A DNA stretch of 53,524 nucleotides from Clostridia bacterium (GTDB lineage Bacteria > Bacillota > Clostridia > TANB77 > CAG-508), in assembly GCA_017536685.1 (NCBI GenBank), contig JAFXGW010000028.1, positions 1-53,524 of the forward strand. The letters run 5' to 3'. This document shows positions 37,221 through 47,098 of this stretch, in pieces. The stretch's first letter is position 1. The number at the start of each line of letters is the position of its first letter. Under the pieces are notes generated by a model. The model was given only the letters and a program-made list of their open reading frames with translations, searched no databases and was not told where the DNA came from. The position numbers were made by a program, and so were the translations under genes.

Positions 37221-38390
37221 ATGAAAAGAACCAGTAAAATGATAATGGCAGCAGTAATAGTAGCTGTGCTATTATTAGGAATTGGATATGCTGCAATACA
37301 AAATATTACTTTAAACATCGCAGGTACAGCAGCTGCGGATCCAAGTCAAGCAAACTTTAAAGTAATGTTCTCAGGAACACCAACAGTATCAGATGATACT
37401 TATGTAACAGCAGCAATAACAGATGATATAAATGCAACTATGAATGTAGAAGGACTAACTAAAAAAGGAGATGTTGTATCAGCAACATATACAGTACAAA
37501 ATACAAGTGAAGACTTATCTGCAGACTTATCAATAGCAACAACAAATAGCAATACAGAATTTTTTACATTAAAATCAGAAATTGCAAAAACAAGTTTAAT
37601 TGCAGGTGAAGCAACAACATTAACAGTAACAGTTGAATTAACAAAAACACCAATAGTAGAAAGTGTAAATGCTACAATTGGTGTTCAATTAGAAGCTATG
37701 CCAGTACAACCAGGAGAAGAAGGAACAAGTGAAGGAATAAATGGAAGTTCACAAACTCCAGCATTAACTCTAGGAAAGATAACAAAAGATAACATTGGAG
37801 ATTATATTGATTTAGGAAACAATATAATCAATGAAGAATCAACAACAGATGATTGGAGAATTTTATATAAAGATGAGACTGCAGTTTATGCTGTATTAGC
37901 GGATTACTTACCAGTAGTACAAATACCAGAAGAAGCTGGTTTAACTACAGATCCAGAAAATACTGTATATAATGTATGGTCTGATGATTTAGTAAATAAA
38001 TTATTAAATAATGCTGCATGGAGTGAGTTTACAAATGGAATATTAGGAGCAAAAGCAATAGGTGCACCAAAAGTTGAGATGTTTCTTGATAGTTATAATG
38101 CAAAAAATGGAACAGAATTTGCATATACAGATACAGAAAGACCAGTATTAGATAGTACAACAGAAGATTATGATTTATATGTACCACATCCAGATTATAC
38201 TGAAGAAACTTATGGACATTGGTTAGCTTCAATACCTGAAGGGTATTCTGATATGAGTTGGGTTTCAAGCTTTGATGGAATGATTCGTACTAACCCATGG
38301 ACACTAAAAAATTATGCTGTTCGTCCGGTTGTGGAATTACCACTTAATACAGAATGTAGTTATAATAATGGAATATGGACAGTAAATTAA
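37221..38390 (+). CDS. Secreted/surface protein with camelysin/TasA-like N-terminus
   Basis: A 389-residue protein. MKRTSKMIMAAVIVAVLLLGIGYAA is a signal peptide of the kind seen in SipW-type substrates, followed by a beta-rich domain (NITLNIAGTAAADPSQANFKV...) to ~165 that resembles camelysin/TasA-like surface proteins. A Gly/Ser linker leads to a second domain whose end (HWLASIP, then YAVRPVVELP) resembles the DUF6273 group common in gut Firmicutes surface proteins. GGAGG lies 6 bases before the ATG. It has its own terminator. Surface location is well supported; the domain names are tentative. Confidence 0.72.
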   Translation: MKRTSKMIMAAVIVAVLLLGIGYAAIQNITLNIAGTAAADPSQANFKVMFSGTPTVSDDTYVTAAITDDINATMNVEGLTKKGDVVSATYTVQNTSEDLSADLSIATTNSNTEFFTLKSEIAKTSLIAGEATTLTVTVELTKTPIVESVNATIGVQLEAMPVQPGEEGTSEGINGSSQTPALTLGKITKDNIGDYIDLGNNIINEESTTDDWRILYKDETAVYAVLADYLPVVQIPEEAGLTTDPENTVYNVWSDDLVNKLLNNAAWSEFTNGILGAKAIGAPKVEMFLDSYNAKNGTEFAYTDTERPVLDSTTEDYDLYVPHPDYTEETYGHWLASIPEGYSDMSWVSSFDGMIRTNPWTLKNYAVRPVVELPLNTECSYNNGIWTVN

Positions 38391-38429
38391 TTTGTTTCAA
38401 AAAAAGTATAATATTGAAATATGTAAAAC

Positions 38430-38464
38430 AGAGTAGGTGATATTTTGCCTACTCTTATTTTTTT
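38430..38464 (+). terminator. Intrinsic terminator
   Basis: AGAGTAGG (38430-38437) and CCTACTCT (38448-38455), then TATTTTTTTTTC. It separates the secreted-protein gene from radA. Confidence 0.92.
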
Positions 38465-38562
38465 CAATTAAAAATGTTTTTTAATTAAAATATATAGCTT
38501 GCAATTAGAAAATGTGATATATTCTATTTGTAAGTTTATTATTAAATAGAGAGGATGTTAGT

Positions 38563-39930
38563 ATGGCAAAAAAAACTACAACAGTATTTGTGTGTAATGG
38601 ATGTGGGTATGAGTCTAGTAAATGGCTTGGAAAATGTCCGGCTTGTGGAGAATGGAATTCATTTTTAGAAGAAAAAACTTTTACTGGTTCTGGAAGTTCA
38701 TCTAAAGACAAGTCTAAGCTAAAAAGTGAAATTATAAAATTAAATGAAGTTGTAAAAAAAGAAACTTTTAGAATAAAAACTAATTTAGGAGAATTAGATA
38801 GAGTTCTAGGTGGTGGATTTGTTACAGGTTCTTTAACATTGCTTGGTGGAGAGCCTGGAATTGGTAAATCTACTTTAATTCTTCAAATATGTAACAGTGT
38901 AAAAGTGGATGGTAAAATTTTATATGTATCTGGAGAAGAATCAGCAGAACAAATAAAATCTAGAGCTGATAGATTAGGAATAAAAAATGATAATTTATTA
39001 TTTTTAGCAGAGACTGATATTGATAATGTAGAAGCCTCTCTTGAAAGATCTGAGGCAAAATTTGTTATTATAGATTCTGTTCAAACAATGTATTCTGATG
39101 AAATAACATCAGTTGCAGGAAGTGTTAGTCAAGTAAGAGAAATTACTGCTAGAATAATGAAAATGTGTAAACAAAAAGCAATAACAACAATTATAATTGG
39201 TCATGTTACAAAAGATGGAAATATAGCTGGACCAAGAGTTTTAGAACATATGGTAGATACAGTACTTTATTTAGAAGGAGAAAGATATTTTTCTTATAGA
39301 ATATTAAGAGGTGTAAAAAATAGATTTGGTTCAACAAATGAAATTGGAATGTTTGAAATGCAAAGTGAAGGTCTAGTAGAAATAACAAATCCATCTCAGC
39401 TTTTAATTTCAGAAAGAGATGGAAATCCGTGTGGTTCTGTAATTGTTGTTAGTCAAGAAGGAACAAGACCACTTGTTTTAGAAGTACAAGCTTTATCAAC
39501 ACCAACTGTTTTTGGAATGCCAAGAAGAAATGCAAATGGAATTGATTATAATAGATTAACATTACTTATGGCTGTTTTAGAAAAAAGAGCAGGAATGAAT
39601 TTGGGTTCTCAAGATGTTTATATAAATTTGGTTGGTGGAATAAAAGTGAATGAACCTGCTTTAGATTTAGGGATAATAATTGCTGCAGCATCAAGTTTTA
39701 AAAATATAAGTATAAAAGAAGATATAGTAGTTATTGGAGAAGTAGGTTTAACTGGTGAAATAAGAAGTGTTAATATGATTGAAAAGCGTATTAAAGAAGC
39801 GGAAAAATTAGGATATAAAGCTTGCATAATTCCAGAAAGTAATAAAAAACTATTGAAAGAAAATTTTAAATTAGATATAATAGGCGCAAAGAATATTATT
39901 GATGCAATGAAATATTTAGGATTAAAATAA
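38563..39930 (+). CDS. radA: DNA repair protein RadA/Sms
   Basis: A branch-migration helicase in recombination. A 455-residue protein: zinc finger CNGC-x10-CPAC (Cys11, 14, 25, 28), RecA-like ATPase with Walker A GGEPGIGKS (95-103), the RadA-specific KNRFG motif, and a C-terminal Lon-protease-like domain lacking the protease role. GAGAGGA lies before the ATG. It is followed after 22 bases by a cyclophilin-like gene. Confidence 0.98.
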   Translation: MAKKTTTVFVCNGCGYESSKWLGKCPACGEWNSFLEEKTFTGSGSSSKDKSKLKSEIIKLNEVVKKETFRIKTNLGELDRVLGGGFVTGSLTLLGGEPGIGKSTLILQICNSVKVDGKILYVSGEESAEQIKSRADRLGIKNDNLLFLAETDIDNVEASLERSEAKFVIIDSVQTMYSDEITSVAGSVSQVREITARIMKMCKQKAITTIIIGHVTKDGNIAGPRVLEHMVDTVLYLEGERYFSYRILRGVKNRFGSTNEIGMFEMQSEGLVEITNPSQLLISERDGNPCGSVIVVSQEGTRPLVLEVQALSTPTVFGMPRRNANGIDYNRLTLLMAVLEKRAGMNLGSQDVYINLVGGIKVNEPALDLGIIIAAASSFKNISIKEDIVVIGEVGLTGEIRSVNMIEKRIKEAEKLGYKACIIPESNKKLLKENFKLDIIGAKNIIDAMKYLGLK

Positions 39931-39952
39931 AACATAAGATTAGGAGGATAAA

Positions 39953-40756
39953 ATGGGAAAGAAATTACAAATTGTTATTTGGCTAGTTATAGCAATAGCC
40001 GCATTTTTACTATTAGGAGGTTGTGTATATAACTTTGCTAGAGCTATAAGTGAAGATGTTGTTCATCCAGAGGTAACTTTTGAAATAGAGAATTTAGGAA
40101 CAATAAAAATGGAATTATATCAAGAATATGCACCAAATACGGTTGCTAATATAGTAAAATTAGTTGAAAAAGGATATTATACAGATAAAGTTCTTTTTGG
40201 AAAAGATGATGCAATTTTATATTTTGGACTTCAAGAAGATGGAAAAGAAGAAATACCACAAGCAAGTTTTATAAATCCAGAAATAACAAAAGATTCAGAT
40301 GACGATTTTAAATATTCAATAACTGGAGAATTTGCTGCAAATGACTTTAATAAAAATACGTTATGTCATGAAAAAGGTGTTGTATCTTTATTAAGAAATA
40401 ATTATGGTTCTGCATTTACAAAAGAATCATATAATTCTGGAGTAGCTAAATTAGGAATTGTAATGAAAGATACAGTTGCTAGTTTAAATGGATATTATAC
40501 AGCTTTTGCAAAAATAACAGAGGGATTAGAGTTATTAGAAAACGTTTATAATACTCAAGAAACTGTTGCTCCTCAAATTAATGAAGAAACAGGTGAGCCA
40601 ATCGAAACAGGAATAGATGAATTTTCAAATAAATTAATTATAAAATCTGCAACAGTAGACACACATGGAATAGATATGGGAATTCCAAAAATGATAGAAT
40701 ATTTTGATTATGATGAATATCTTTACCAAATGATTAATTCACAATATGCTGGATAA
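39953..40756 (+). CDS. Cyclophilin-like lipoprotein, probably catalytically degenerate
   Basis: A 267-residue protein with a hydrophobic N-terminus and lipobox LGGC (Cys24). Residues 40-75 match the cyclophilin core opening (VTFEIENLGTIKMELYQEYAPNTVANIVKLVEKGYY). Where active cyclophilins have a Phe-His-Arg triplet, this one reads LFGKDDAILYFG, so the catalytic Arg appears missing. The later KGVVSL segment is conserved. It may act as a surface-located binding or folding domain rather than an isomerase. It follows radA by 22 bases and precedes a pilin-like gene by 17. Confidence 0.78.
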   Translation: MGKKLQIVIWLVIAIAAFLLLGGCVYNFARAISEDVVHPEVTFEIENLGTIKMELYQEYAPNTVANIVKLVEKGYYTDKVLFGKDDAILYFGLQEDGKEEIPQASFINPEITKDSDDDFKYSITGEFAANDFNKNTLCHEKGVVSLLRNNYGSAFTKESYNSGVAKLGIVMKDTVASLNGYYTAFAKITEGLELLENVYNTQETVAPQINEETGEPIETGIDEFSNKLIIKSATVDTHGIDMGIPKMIEYFDYDEYLYQMINSQYAG

Positions 40757-40773
40757 CTTGAGTTGGAGATACA

Positions 40774-42303
40774 ATGAGAAAAGAAAATGGAATAACTTTA
40801 ATTAATATTTGTATTATAGTAGCAATTATTTTAATAGTTGCTACTATTTGTGCTTTTATTTTTAAAGATTCTAAAGAAAAAACTGAATTAAATAAATTTA
40901 TTTCTCAAATGGAGTTAATTCAAGAAAAAGTAAATTGGGTAAGAAGCCAATATAAAATTTGGGAAAATTATAATCCAAATGAAACTGGAAATTTTTATAC
41001 ATATTTACAGAGTTTAGGATACTCAAATGCTAATAATATTAGCAATCCATATATTAAAGAATTTAACAGAATAATAAAAAATATTGATGAAAGTAAAGCT
41101 GATGATTGGAACTCTAATATAGATACAATTATAGCTAACTATTGTTATTTTTCACCAGAGAGTTTAAAAGAAATTTTAAATTTAGAAAATATAAATTTAC
41201 ACGTAATAATTAATTTTTACACAGGAAACGTAATATCAAAAACAGGTGTAAAAGATACTGGAAAAACAATATATAGACAATATGATAGTACAATGGGAAG
41301 TAGATTAGTAATACCTCAAATATACAATAGTGATGTTGTACCAAAGTTGGAAATTGTTGAAAATCATGGTTTGAGTCAAAAAGTAAAAATATCACTTGGA
41401 CAAAAAATAAAATCCGATATAATGGAAGTATATTATTATTCTAGCAAAACAGACGAAACAAAGAAAATGTGTAGTAAATTAAATGGATATAACTATAATA
41501 AAGAAGAAAATGCTGTATATTTTATTGTAGAAACTTCTGGAGAATACATATTTATTGTTGAAGATAGTAATTTTGTTCAATATCCTCAAATTGAATACCA
41601 ATTTAATCTTTGTAATGAACCTGTATTATTAGATGGAATGATGGGAATTTATTGGGAAAAAAATGGAAATGAGACAAGAATTGTTTCCGAATATGATAGT
41701 AATTGGTACAATTATTCAAAAAATGATTTTAGAATGGCAAATGCCAAAACTGAAGATGGAAATTATTGGGTATGGGTTCCGAGATTTTTATTTAAAGAAA
41801 CAACAGAAAGTACAGATATAGAATTTGCAACAAGAAAAACTAATATTGCTACAAATAATAAATCAATGTCAGGGTATACAATAAATAAAGCGTTTTCAGA
41901 AGATGGAGAAATTTCTGGTTTTTGGATTGCTAAATTTCAGGGAAATGTTGAAGAAAATAGTATCAATTTTAAACCTGGAAAGACTTTGACGTTATATTCA
42001 AATTATCGAGTAAGAAACTTGAATACAATGTTAAAAAATAAAAAAATGCAGCTAATGTCTGATGATGAGCTTAATGCAGTACTCATGATGTCAAAAGCCC
42101 TAGAAATAGATATTTCAAATAATTTAGTTCATTATGCAGGTGGTTCTCCAGAAGAAGACGGATTTAAGAATAATGTTCAATATTCTTCAAGTAATAATGT
42201 TTTTGGAGTATATGATTTAATTACTTCTGAAAACGAAATTACTAAAGAAACTAGAAACAATGAGGAAGGTAGATTTAGAATGATATTATTTACTGAAAAG
42301 TAA
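40774..42303 (+). CDS. Pilin-like protein with C-type-lectin/FGE-like C-terminal region
   Basis: A 509-residue protein. The N-terminus RKENGITLINICIIVAIILIVATICAF resembles a type IV prepilin leader: Gly then Ile-Thr-Leu-Ile, followed by a hydrophobic helix; the usual Glu at +5 is replaced by Asn. The end region shows YWVWVPRFLF, SGFWIAKFQG, MSDDELNAVLMMSKALEI and NVFGVYDLI, a pattern of surface and phage proteins related to formylglycine-generating-enzyme/C-type lectin folds. No assembly ATPase or prepilin peptidase is in the window. The pilin reading is fair; the lectin-like reading is tentative. Confidence 0.62.
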   Translation: MRKENGITLINICIIVAIILIVATICAFIFKDSKEKTELNKFISQMELIQEKVNWVRSQYKIWENYNPNETGNFYTYLQSLGYSNANNISNPYIKEFNRIIKNIDESKADDWNSNIDTIIANYCYFSPESLKEILNLENINLHVIINFYTGNVISKTGVKDTGKTIYRQYDSTMGSRLVIPQIYNSDVVPKLEIVENHGLSQKVKISLGQKIKSDIMEVYYYSSKTDETKKMCSKLNGYNYNKEENAVYFIVETSGEYIFIVEDSNFVQYPQIEYQFNLCNEPVLLDGMMGIYWEKNGNETRIVSEYDSNWYNYSKNDFRMANAKTEDGNYWVWVPRFLFKETTESTDIEFATRKTNIATNNKSMSGYTINKAFSEDGEISGFWIAKFQGNVEENSINFKPGKTLTLYSNYRVRNLNTMLKNKKMQLMSDDELNAVLMMSKALEIDISNNLVHYAGGSPEEDGFKNNVQYSSSNNVFGVYDLITSENEITKETRNNEEGRFRMILFTEK

Positions 42304-42394
42304 AATTAAAGATGTAACACAACTTGAAGTTTATAATATTTACAAATATAAAAAGTTTTTATATAATAATAAAAACTTAGAAAGAGATAATAAA

Positions 42395-43900
42395 ATGAAT
42401 ATAAATAGATTAAAATTATTTTCATATGCATATTTAATTGCACCGGTTGTTATTTTTTCGCTAGGATGGTTAAAACCAATTTATTCAATTCCTATAACAC
42501 TAATGTTGATATATATTTTTTTAAAAATATATAAGCAATGTAGAGAAGAAAATAGTGAAGAAAAAATATTAAGTAATAATGGAATACTTTTACTATTTTT
42601 TTCAATTACTTTACTTTGTATATTAGGAGGACATGGTGGTTTTTTTTATCAAACAGGTGACTGGAATGAAAGAAATGCAATTTTTAGAGATTTAATTAAC
42701 TATAAATGGCCAGTATATTATAAAGCTACAGATAATGCTTTAACTTATTACATAGGGCAATGGATGGTTCCTGCTTTTTTTTCAAAAATTCTCCAATTCA
42801 TATTAGGAATCTTTATGGGATCTTCTGTCATAATTAATAGCGATATTTGTTTTTATATAGGAAATGTTTTTTTACTATATTGGAATTCTATTGGTGTTTT
42901 ATTAGCTTGTTTATGGTTACTGAAAATTCTAAAAATAAATGGAAAGAAATCAATAATTGCAATAGTTTTATTCTTAGGTTTTAGTGGTTTAGATATATTA
43001 GGATTTTTGGGAACAAGGGTAATGCCAACACCTTATCATTTAGAGTGGTGGGCTAAAAGATATCAATACAGTTCTATGATAACTCAATTATATTGGGTAT
43101 TTAATCAATGTATAGGGATTTGGATAATTACTCTAATGTTTTTGGAAGAAAAAAGAGTAAATAATTATATGTTACTAATATTATTGTCTATCCCATTTTC
43201 ACCACTTGGAACAGTAGGTTTAGCTATATTATTTTTAGCAAGAGCTATTAAATATTTAATAGAAAGTATAAAAAATAAAAAATTTAAAGAATTTTTAAAA
43301 GATGTTTTTTCTATTCAAAATATTTTTGCATTAATATCAATTTTTCCTGTTCATTTGTTATATTATTTATCAAATGCTTCAGTACAAGGAAGTTCTACTG
43401 GAGGTGGATTTAATATTTTATGGAAATACTTTGATAGTTGGAAAGATTTAGGAAAATTTGCGATATTTTTTATGCTAGAAATTGGAATTTATATGATATT
43501 TACATTTTCAAAACATAAAAAAGATTCATTATTTTATGTGGTATTAATTTCTTTAATTGTGATACCATTTTTCCAATTAGGATATGCATTTGATTTTTCT
43601 ATGAGAGTATCTATACCACCATTAGTGGTTATAACAGTTTGGATGATTGAATGTTTTTTTGAAAAAATAAATAAAAAGAGGATTACTTTTGGATTAGTAT
43701 GTTTATGCTTAGTTGTATTAATGGGATCTATAACTCCTGCGATTGAAATTTATAGAGGTTTTTATTATGCGTTTGAGAAGAAAAAAATTGCTAATGTTTG
43801 TGATAGAATAAAGACTTTTACAAATGATGAAAAATCTAGTAATTTTTTAACAAATGATCCAAAAGAAAATTCAATATTTTATAAATATATAGCAAAATAG
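42395..43900 (+). CDS. Polytopic membrane protein, GT-C-like, of surface sugar cluster
   Basis: A 501-residue protein with about 10-12 hydrophobic helices. A large outside loop (~78-125) contains GGHGGFFYQTGDWNERNAIFRDL, with an Asp/Glu cluster after the second or third helix, as in GT-C glycosyltransferases that use lipid-linked sugars. No named family is certain. There is little ribosome-binding sequence (GAAAGAGA) before the ATG. It is followed after 11 bases by rfbF and starts the sugar cluster, so a transferase or exporter of the sugar made downstream is plausible. Confidence 0.62.
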   Translation: MNINRLKLFSYAYLIAPVVIFSLGWLKPIYSIPITLMLIYIFLKIYKQCREENSEEKILSNNGILLLFFSITLLCILGGHGGFFYQTGDWNERNAIFRDLINYKWPVYYKATDNALTYYIGQWMVPAFFSKILQFILGIFMGSSVIINSDICFYIGNVFLLYWNSIGVLLACLWLLKILKINGKKSIIAIVLFLGFSGLDILGFLGTRVMPTPYHLEWWAKRYQYSSMITQLYWVFNQCIGIWIITLMFLEEKRVNNYMLLILLSIPFSPLGTVGLAILFLARAIKYLIESIKNKKFKEFLKDVFSIQNIFALISIFPVHLLYYLSNASVQGSSTGGGFNILWKYFDSWKDLGKFAIFFMLEIGIYMIFTFSKHKKDSLFYVVLISLIVIPFFQLGYAFDFSMRVSIPPLVVITVWMIECFFEKINKKRITFGLVCLCLVVLMGSITPAIEIYRGFYYAFEKKKIANVCDRIKTFTNDEKSSNFLTNDPKENSIFYKYIAK

Positions 43901-43911
43901 GAGATGGAATT

Positions 43912-44691
43912 ATGAAAGTTGTAATATTAGCTGGTGGTTTAGGGACTAGAATTTCAGAAGAATCACATTTAAAACCAAAGCCAATGATAGAGATTGGTGA
44001 AAATCCAATATTATGGCATATTATGAAAATATATTCTAAATATGGCTTTAATGAATTTGTAATTTGTTTAGGATACAAAGGATATAAAATAAAAGAATAT
44101 TTTAGAGATTATTATATGAATTCTTCAGATATAACATTTGATTTTGAAAATAATCAAATGATTACTCATGATAACAAAGGTGAAAAATGGAAAGTTACTT
44201 TGGTTGATACGGGATTAAAAACATTAACTGCTGGAAGGTTGAAAAGAATAAGAGAATATTTAGGTGATGAACCATTCTTATTAACATATGGAGATGGTGT
44301 TGGAGATGTTAATATTAACGAATTAATTAACTGGCATAAAGATAAAAATAGAATAGGAACAATTACCTCTTATAATTGGGGACAAAGATTCGGCGTTATT
44401 GCTGTAAATGATGAAGGAATAGTAACAGATTTTAGAGAAAAGAAAAAAACAGATGGAACAGTGATTAATGCAGGATTCATGGTATTTGAACCATCAATTT
44501 TTAATTATTTACCAGAAGATAGTGATAATGTTATGTTAGAAGAAATTTTAGATAGATTATCAAAAGATGGAGAACTTGTAGCATATAAACATGAAGGTTT
44601 TTGGCATGGAATGGACACTCAACGTGATAAAATAATGTTAGAAGAAATGTGGCAAACAGGAAATGCTAAATGGAAAATTTGGGAAAATTAG
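43912..44691 (+). CDS. rfbF: Glucose-1-phosphate cytidylyltransferase
   Basis: Makes CDP-glucose from CTP and glucose 1-phosphate, the first step to CDP-3,6-dideoxyhexoses. A 259-residue protein with nucleotidyltransferase motif GGLGTR (8-13), KPKPMIEIG, LTYGDGVGDVN and the RfbF/DdhA-specific GFWHGMDTQRDK near the C-terminus. GGAG lies before the ATG. Length and motifs are complete. Confidence 0.96.
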   Translation: MKVVILAGGLGTRISEESHLKPKPMIEIGENPILWHIMKIYSKYGFNEFVICLGYKGYKIKEYFRDYYMNSSDITFDFENNQMITHDNKGEKWKVTLVDTGLKTLTAGRLKRIREYLGDEPFLLTYGDGVGDVNINELINWHKDKNRIGTITSYNWGQRFGVIAVNDEGIVTDFREKKKTDGTVINAGFMVFEPSIFNYLPEDSDNVMLEEILDRLSKDGELVAYKHEGFWHGMDTQRDKIMLEEMWQTGNAKWKIWEN

Positions 44692-44699
44692 GAAATAAT

Positions 44700-45761
44700 A
44701 TGATAGATTTAAGTTTTTATAAAGGGAAAAAAGTATTTATAACAGGTCATACTGGATTTAAAGGAGTCTGGCTTACGAAAATTCTGTTAGATGCAGGAGC
44801 AATTATAAAAGGATATTCATTACAAGCAGAAGAAAATAGTTTATTTAAAAAGATTTCATTAGATAAAAAAATTGATTCTGTGTGTGGAGATATAAGAGAT
44901 TTTGAAAAATTAAAAACGGAATTTGAAAATTTTGGCGCGGAGATAGTGATTCATATGGCTGCTCAAGCCTTAGTAAGAGAATCATATAAGAATCCTCAAT
45001 ATACATATGAAACTAATGTAATGGGAACAGTAAATATTTTAGAATGTGTTAGAAATTCAAATACAGTAAAATCTTTTATAAATATAACAACAGATAAGGT
45101 ATATGAAAATATAGAAAATGAAAATGTAATTCCAAAAGCTTTTAAAGAAGAAGATAAATTAAATGGAAGAGATCCATATTCAAATAGTAAATCTTGCTCG
45201 GAACTTGTTACAAGCAGTTATAAACAATCTTTTTTTGAAGAAACAGATATTGCAATTTCTACGGTTAGAGCTGGAAATGTAATTGGTGGTGGAGATAGAG
45301 CAAAAGATAGAATTATACCAGATTGTGTAAATGCAGCGAAAAATAATCAAAAAATTGTTGTAAGGAATCCTTATTCAATAAGACCATATCAACATGTGTT
45401 AGAAGCATTGATGGTTTATTTATTAATAGCAGAAAAACAATATTCAAATAAAGGATATTCTGGAAATTATAATGTTGGTTCAAGCAGTGAAGATATTGTG
45501 ATGACTAAAGATTTAGTTAATATTTTTTGTGAAAAATGGGGTAATGGACTTGAATGGATTGATGTTTCAGAAAGAAAAGAACCATATGAAAGTAAATGTT
45601 TGATGTTAGATTGTAGTAAAGTGAAAGAAGTATTTTCATGGAATCCTAAGTGGGATATTGAAAAAACTGTAGAAAGTATAGTTGAATTTGAAAAATATGA
45701 TCAAACGAAATTAGAAGAGTGTATGGAAAATCAAATAAATAGATTTTTGAAGGAGAAATAA
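44700..45761 (+). CDS. rfbG: CDP-glucose 4,6-dehydratase
   Basis: Converts CDP-glucose to CDP-4-keto-6-deoxyglucose with bound NAD. A short-chain dehydrogenase fold with GHTGFKG (16-22), HMAAQALVRESY, and the catalytic YSNSK motif. The ATG at 44700 gives 354 residues, close to other DdhB proteins (~357), and has AGGAA at 44690-44694. The ATG at 44670 would overlap rfbF by 22 bases and add residues with no family match. rfbH follows after two bases. Confidence 0.95.
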   Translation: MIDLSFYKGKKVFITGHTGFKGVWLTKILLDAGAIIKGYSLQAEENSLFKKISLDKKIDSVCGDIRDFEKLKTEFENFGAEIVIHMAAQALVRESYKNPQYTYETNVMGTVNILECVRNSNTVKSFINITTDKVYENIENENVIPKAFKEEDKLNGRDPYSNSKSCSELVTSSYKQSFFEETDIAISTVRAGNVIGGGDRAKDRIIPDCVNAAKNNQKIVVRNPYSIRPYQHVLEALMVYLLIAEKQYSNKGYSGNYNVGSSSEDIVMTKDLVNIFCEKWGNGLEWIDVSERKEPYESKCLMLDCSKVKEVFSWNPKWDIEKTVESIVEFEKYDQTKLEECMENQINRFLKEK

Positions 45762-45763
45762 TT

Positions 45764-47098
45764 ATGTTTGAAAATAAAACTGAAAAAGAAGCAAGAAATG
45801 AAATTCTAAAACAAGTAGATGAATATTGTAAAAAATATCATAACTTGAAAAAAGACTTTGTTCCGGGAGATAGAATACCTTATGCTTCAAGAGTATATGA
45901 TTCAGAAGAAATGGTAAATTTAGTAGATAGTTCATTAGACTTTTGGTTAACTTCTGGAAGATTTACAAAAGAGTTTGAAGAAAATTTTGCGAAATTTTTA
46001 AATATAAAATATTGTAGTTTAGTAAATTCAGGATCATCTGCAAATCTTATTGCTTTTATGGCTTTAACCTCTCCGTTATTAAAGGAAAAATCTATAAAAA
46101 GGGGGGATGAAGTAATAACTGTTGCAGCTGGATTTCCAACAACAATTGCACCAATAGTACAATATGGAGCGATTCCAGTTTTTGTTGATGTAACAATACC
46201 TGAATACAATATTGATTGTAGAATGTTAGAGAAAGCATTATCTCCAAAAACAAAAGCTGTAATGATTGCTCATACTTTAGGTAATCCATTTAATTTAGAA
46301 AAAGTAAAAGAATTTTGTGATAAAAATGATCTATGGTTAATAGAAGATAACTGTGATGCATTAGGAAGTAAATATATGATAAATGGTGAAGAAAGATATA
46401 CAGGAACAATAGGGGACATTGGAACTTCTAGCTTTTATCCACCACATCATATGACTATGGGAGAAGGTGGTGCAGTATATACTAATAACGCTTTGCTGCA
46501 TAAAATAATAAGGTCATTTAGAGATTGGGGAAGAGAGTGTAGTTGTCCATCAGGAGTAGATAATTTATGTGGACATAGATTTGATGGTAAATTTGGAGAA
46601 TTACCAGTTGGTTATGATCATAAATATGTATATTCTCATTTTGGATATAATTTAAAAGCTACAGATATGCAAGCTGCAATTGGATGTGCTCAAATAAAGA
46701 AAATAGAAGAATTTACTAAAAGAAGACAAGAAAACTTTAATAGACTAAAAGAAGGATTAAAATGTTTGGAAAACAAATTAGTTTTACCAGAACCAGAAAA
46801 TAATTCTAATCCAAGTTGGTTTGGATTTTTAATTACTTGCAAAGAAGATGTGGATAGAAATTCAATTGTAAAAAAATTAGAAAATGCAGGAATTCAAACA
46901 AGAAATTTATTTGCTGGAAATATAATAAAACATCCTTGCTTTAATGAAATGAGAGAATCTGGTGAAGGATATAGAATTGTTGGTGAATTAAAAAATACAG
47001 AAAGAATTATGGAAAAAACATTCTGGATTGGTGTTTATCCAGGAATGACAAATGAAAAAATTGATTATATGATTGAAAAAATAAAAGAATTTGTTTAA
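45764..47098 (+). CDS. rfbH: CDP-4-keto-6-deoxyglucose 3-dehydratase (E1)
   Basis: Removes the C3 hydroxyl using pyridoxamine phosphate and a [2Fe-2S] cluster. A 444-residue aminotransferase fold in which the usual Lys is replaced by the His of YPPHHMTMGEGG (His228/229), as in E1. The cluster Cys residues are present: Cys197, and Cys259, Cys261, Cys269 in C-x-C-x7-C, with the first spacing 61 rather than the 57 of Yersinia E1. Normally an E3 reductase (RfbI/AscD) supplies electrons; none is in the window. Confidence 0.94.
   Translation: MFENKTEKEARNEILKQVDEYCKKYHNLKKDFVPGDRIPYASRVYDSEEMVNLVDSSLDFWLTSGRFTKEFEENFAKFLNIKYCSLVNSGSSANLIAFMALTSPLLKEKSIKRGDEVITVAAGFPTTIAPIVQYGAIPVFVDVTIPEYNIDCRMLEKALSPKTKAVMIAHTLGNPFNLEKVKEFCDKNDLWLIEDNCDALGSKYMINGEERYTGTIGDIGTSSFYPPHHMTMGEGGAVYTNNALLHKIIRSFRDWGRECSCPSGVDNLCGHRFDGKFGELPVGYDHKYVYSHFGYNLKATDMQAAIGCAQIKKIEEFTKRRQENFNRLKEGLKCLENKLVLPEPENNSNPSWFGFLITCKEDVDRNSIVKKLENAGIQTRNLFAGNIIKHPCFNEMRESGEGYRIVGELKNTERIMEKTFWIGVYPGMTNEKIDYMIEKIKEFV

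Noticed and set aside
44670..44699. ATG at 44670 as start of rfbG
   Set aside because: It would overlap rfbF by 22 bases and add residues not matched by the family; AGGAA favours the ATG at 44700.
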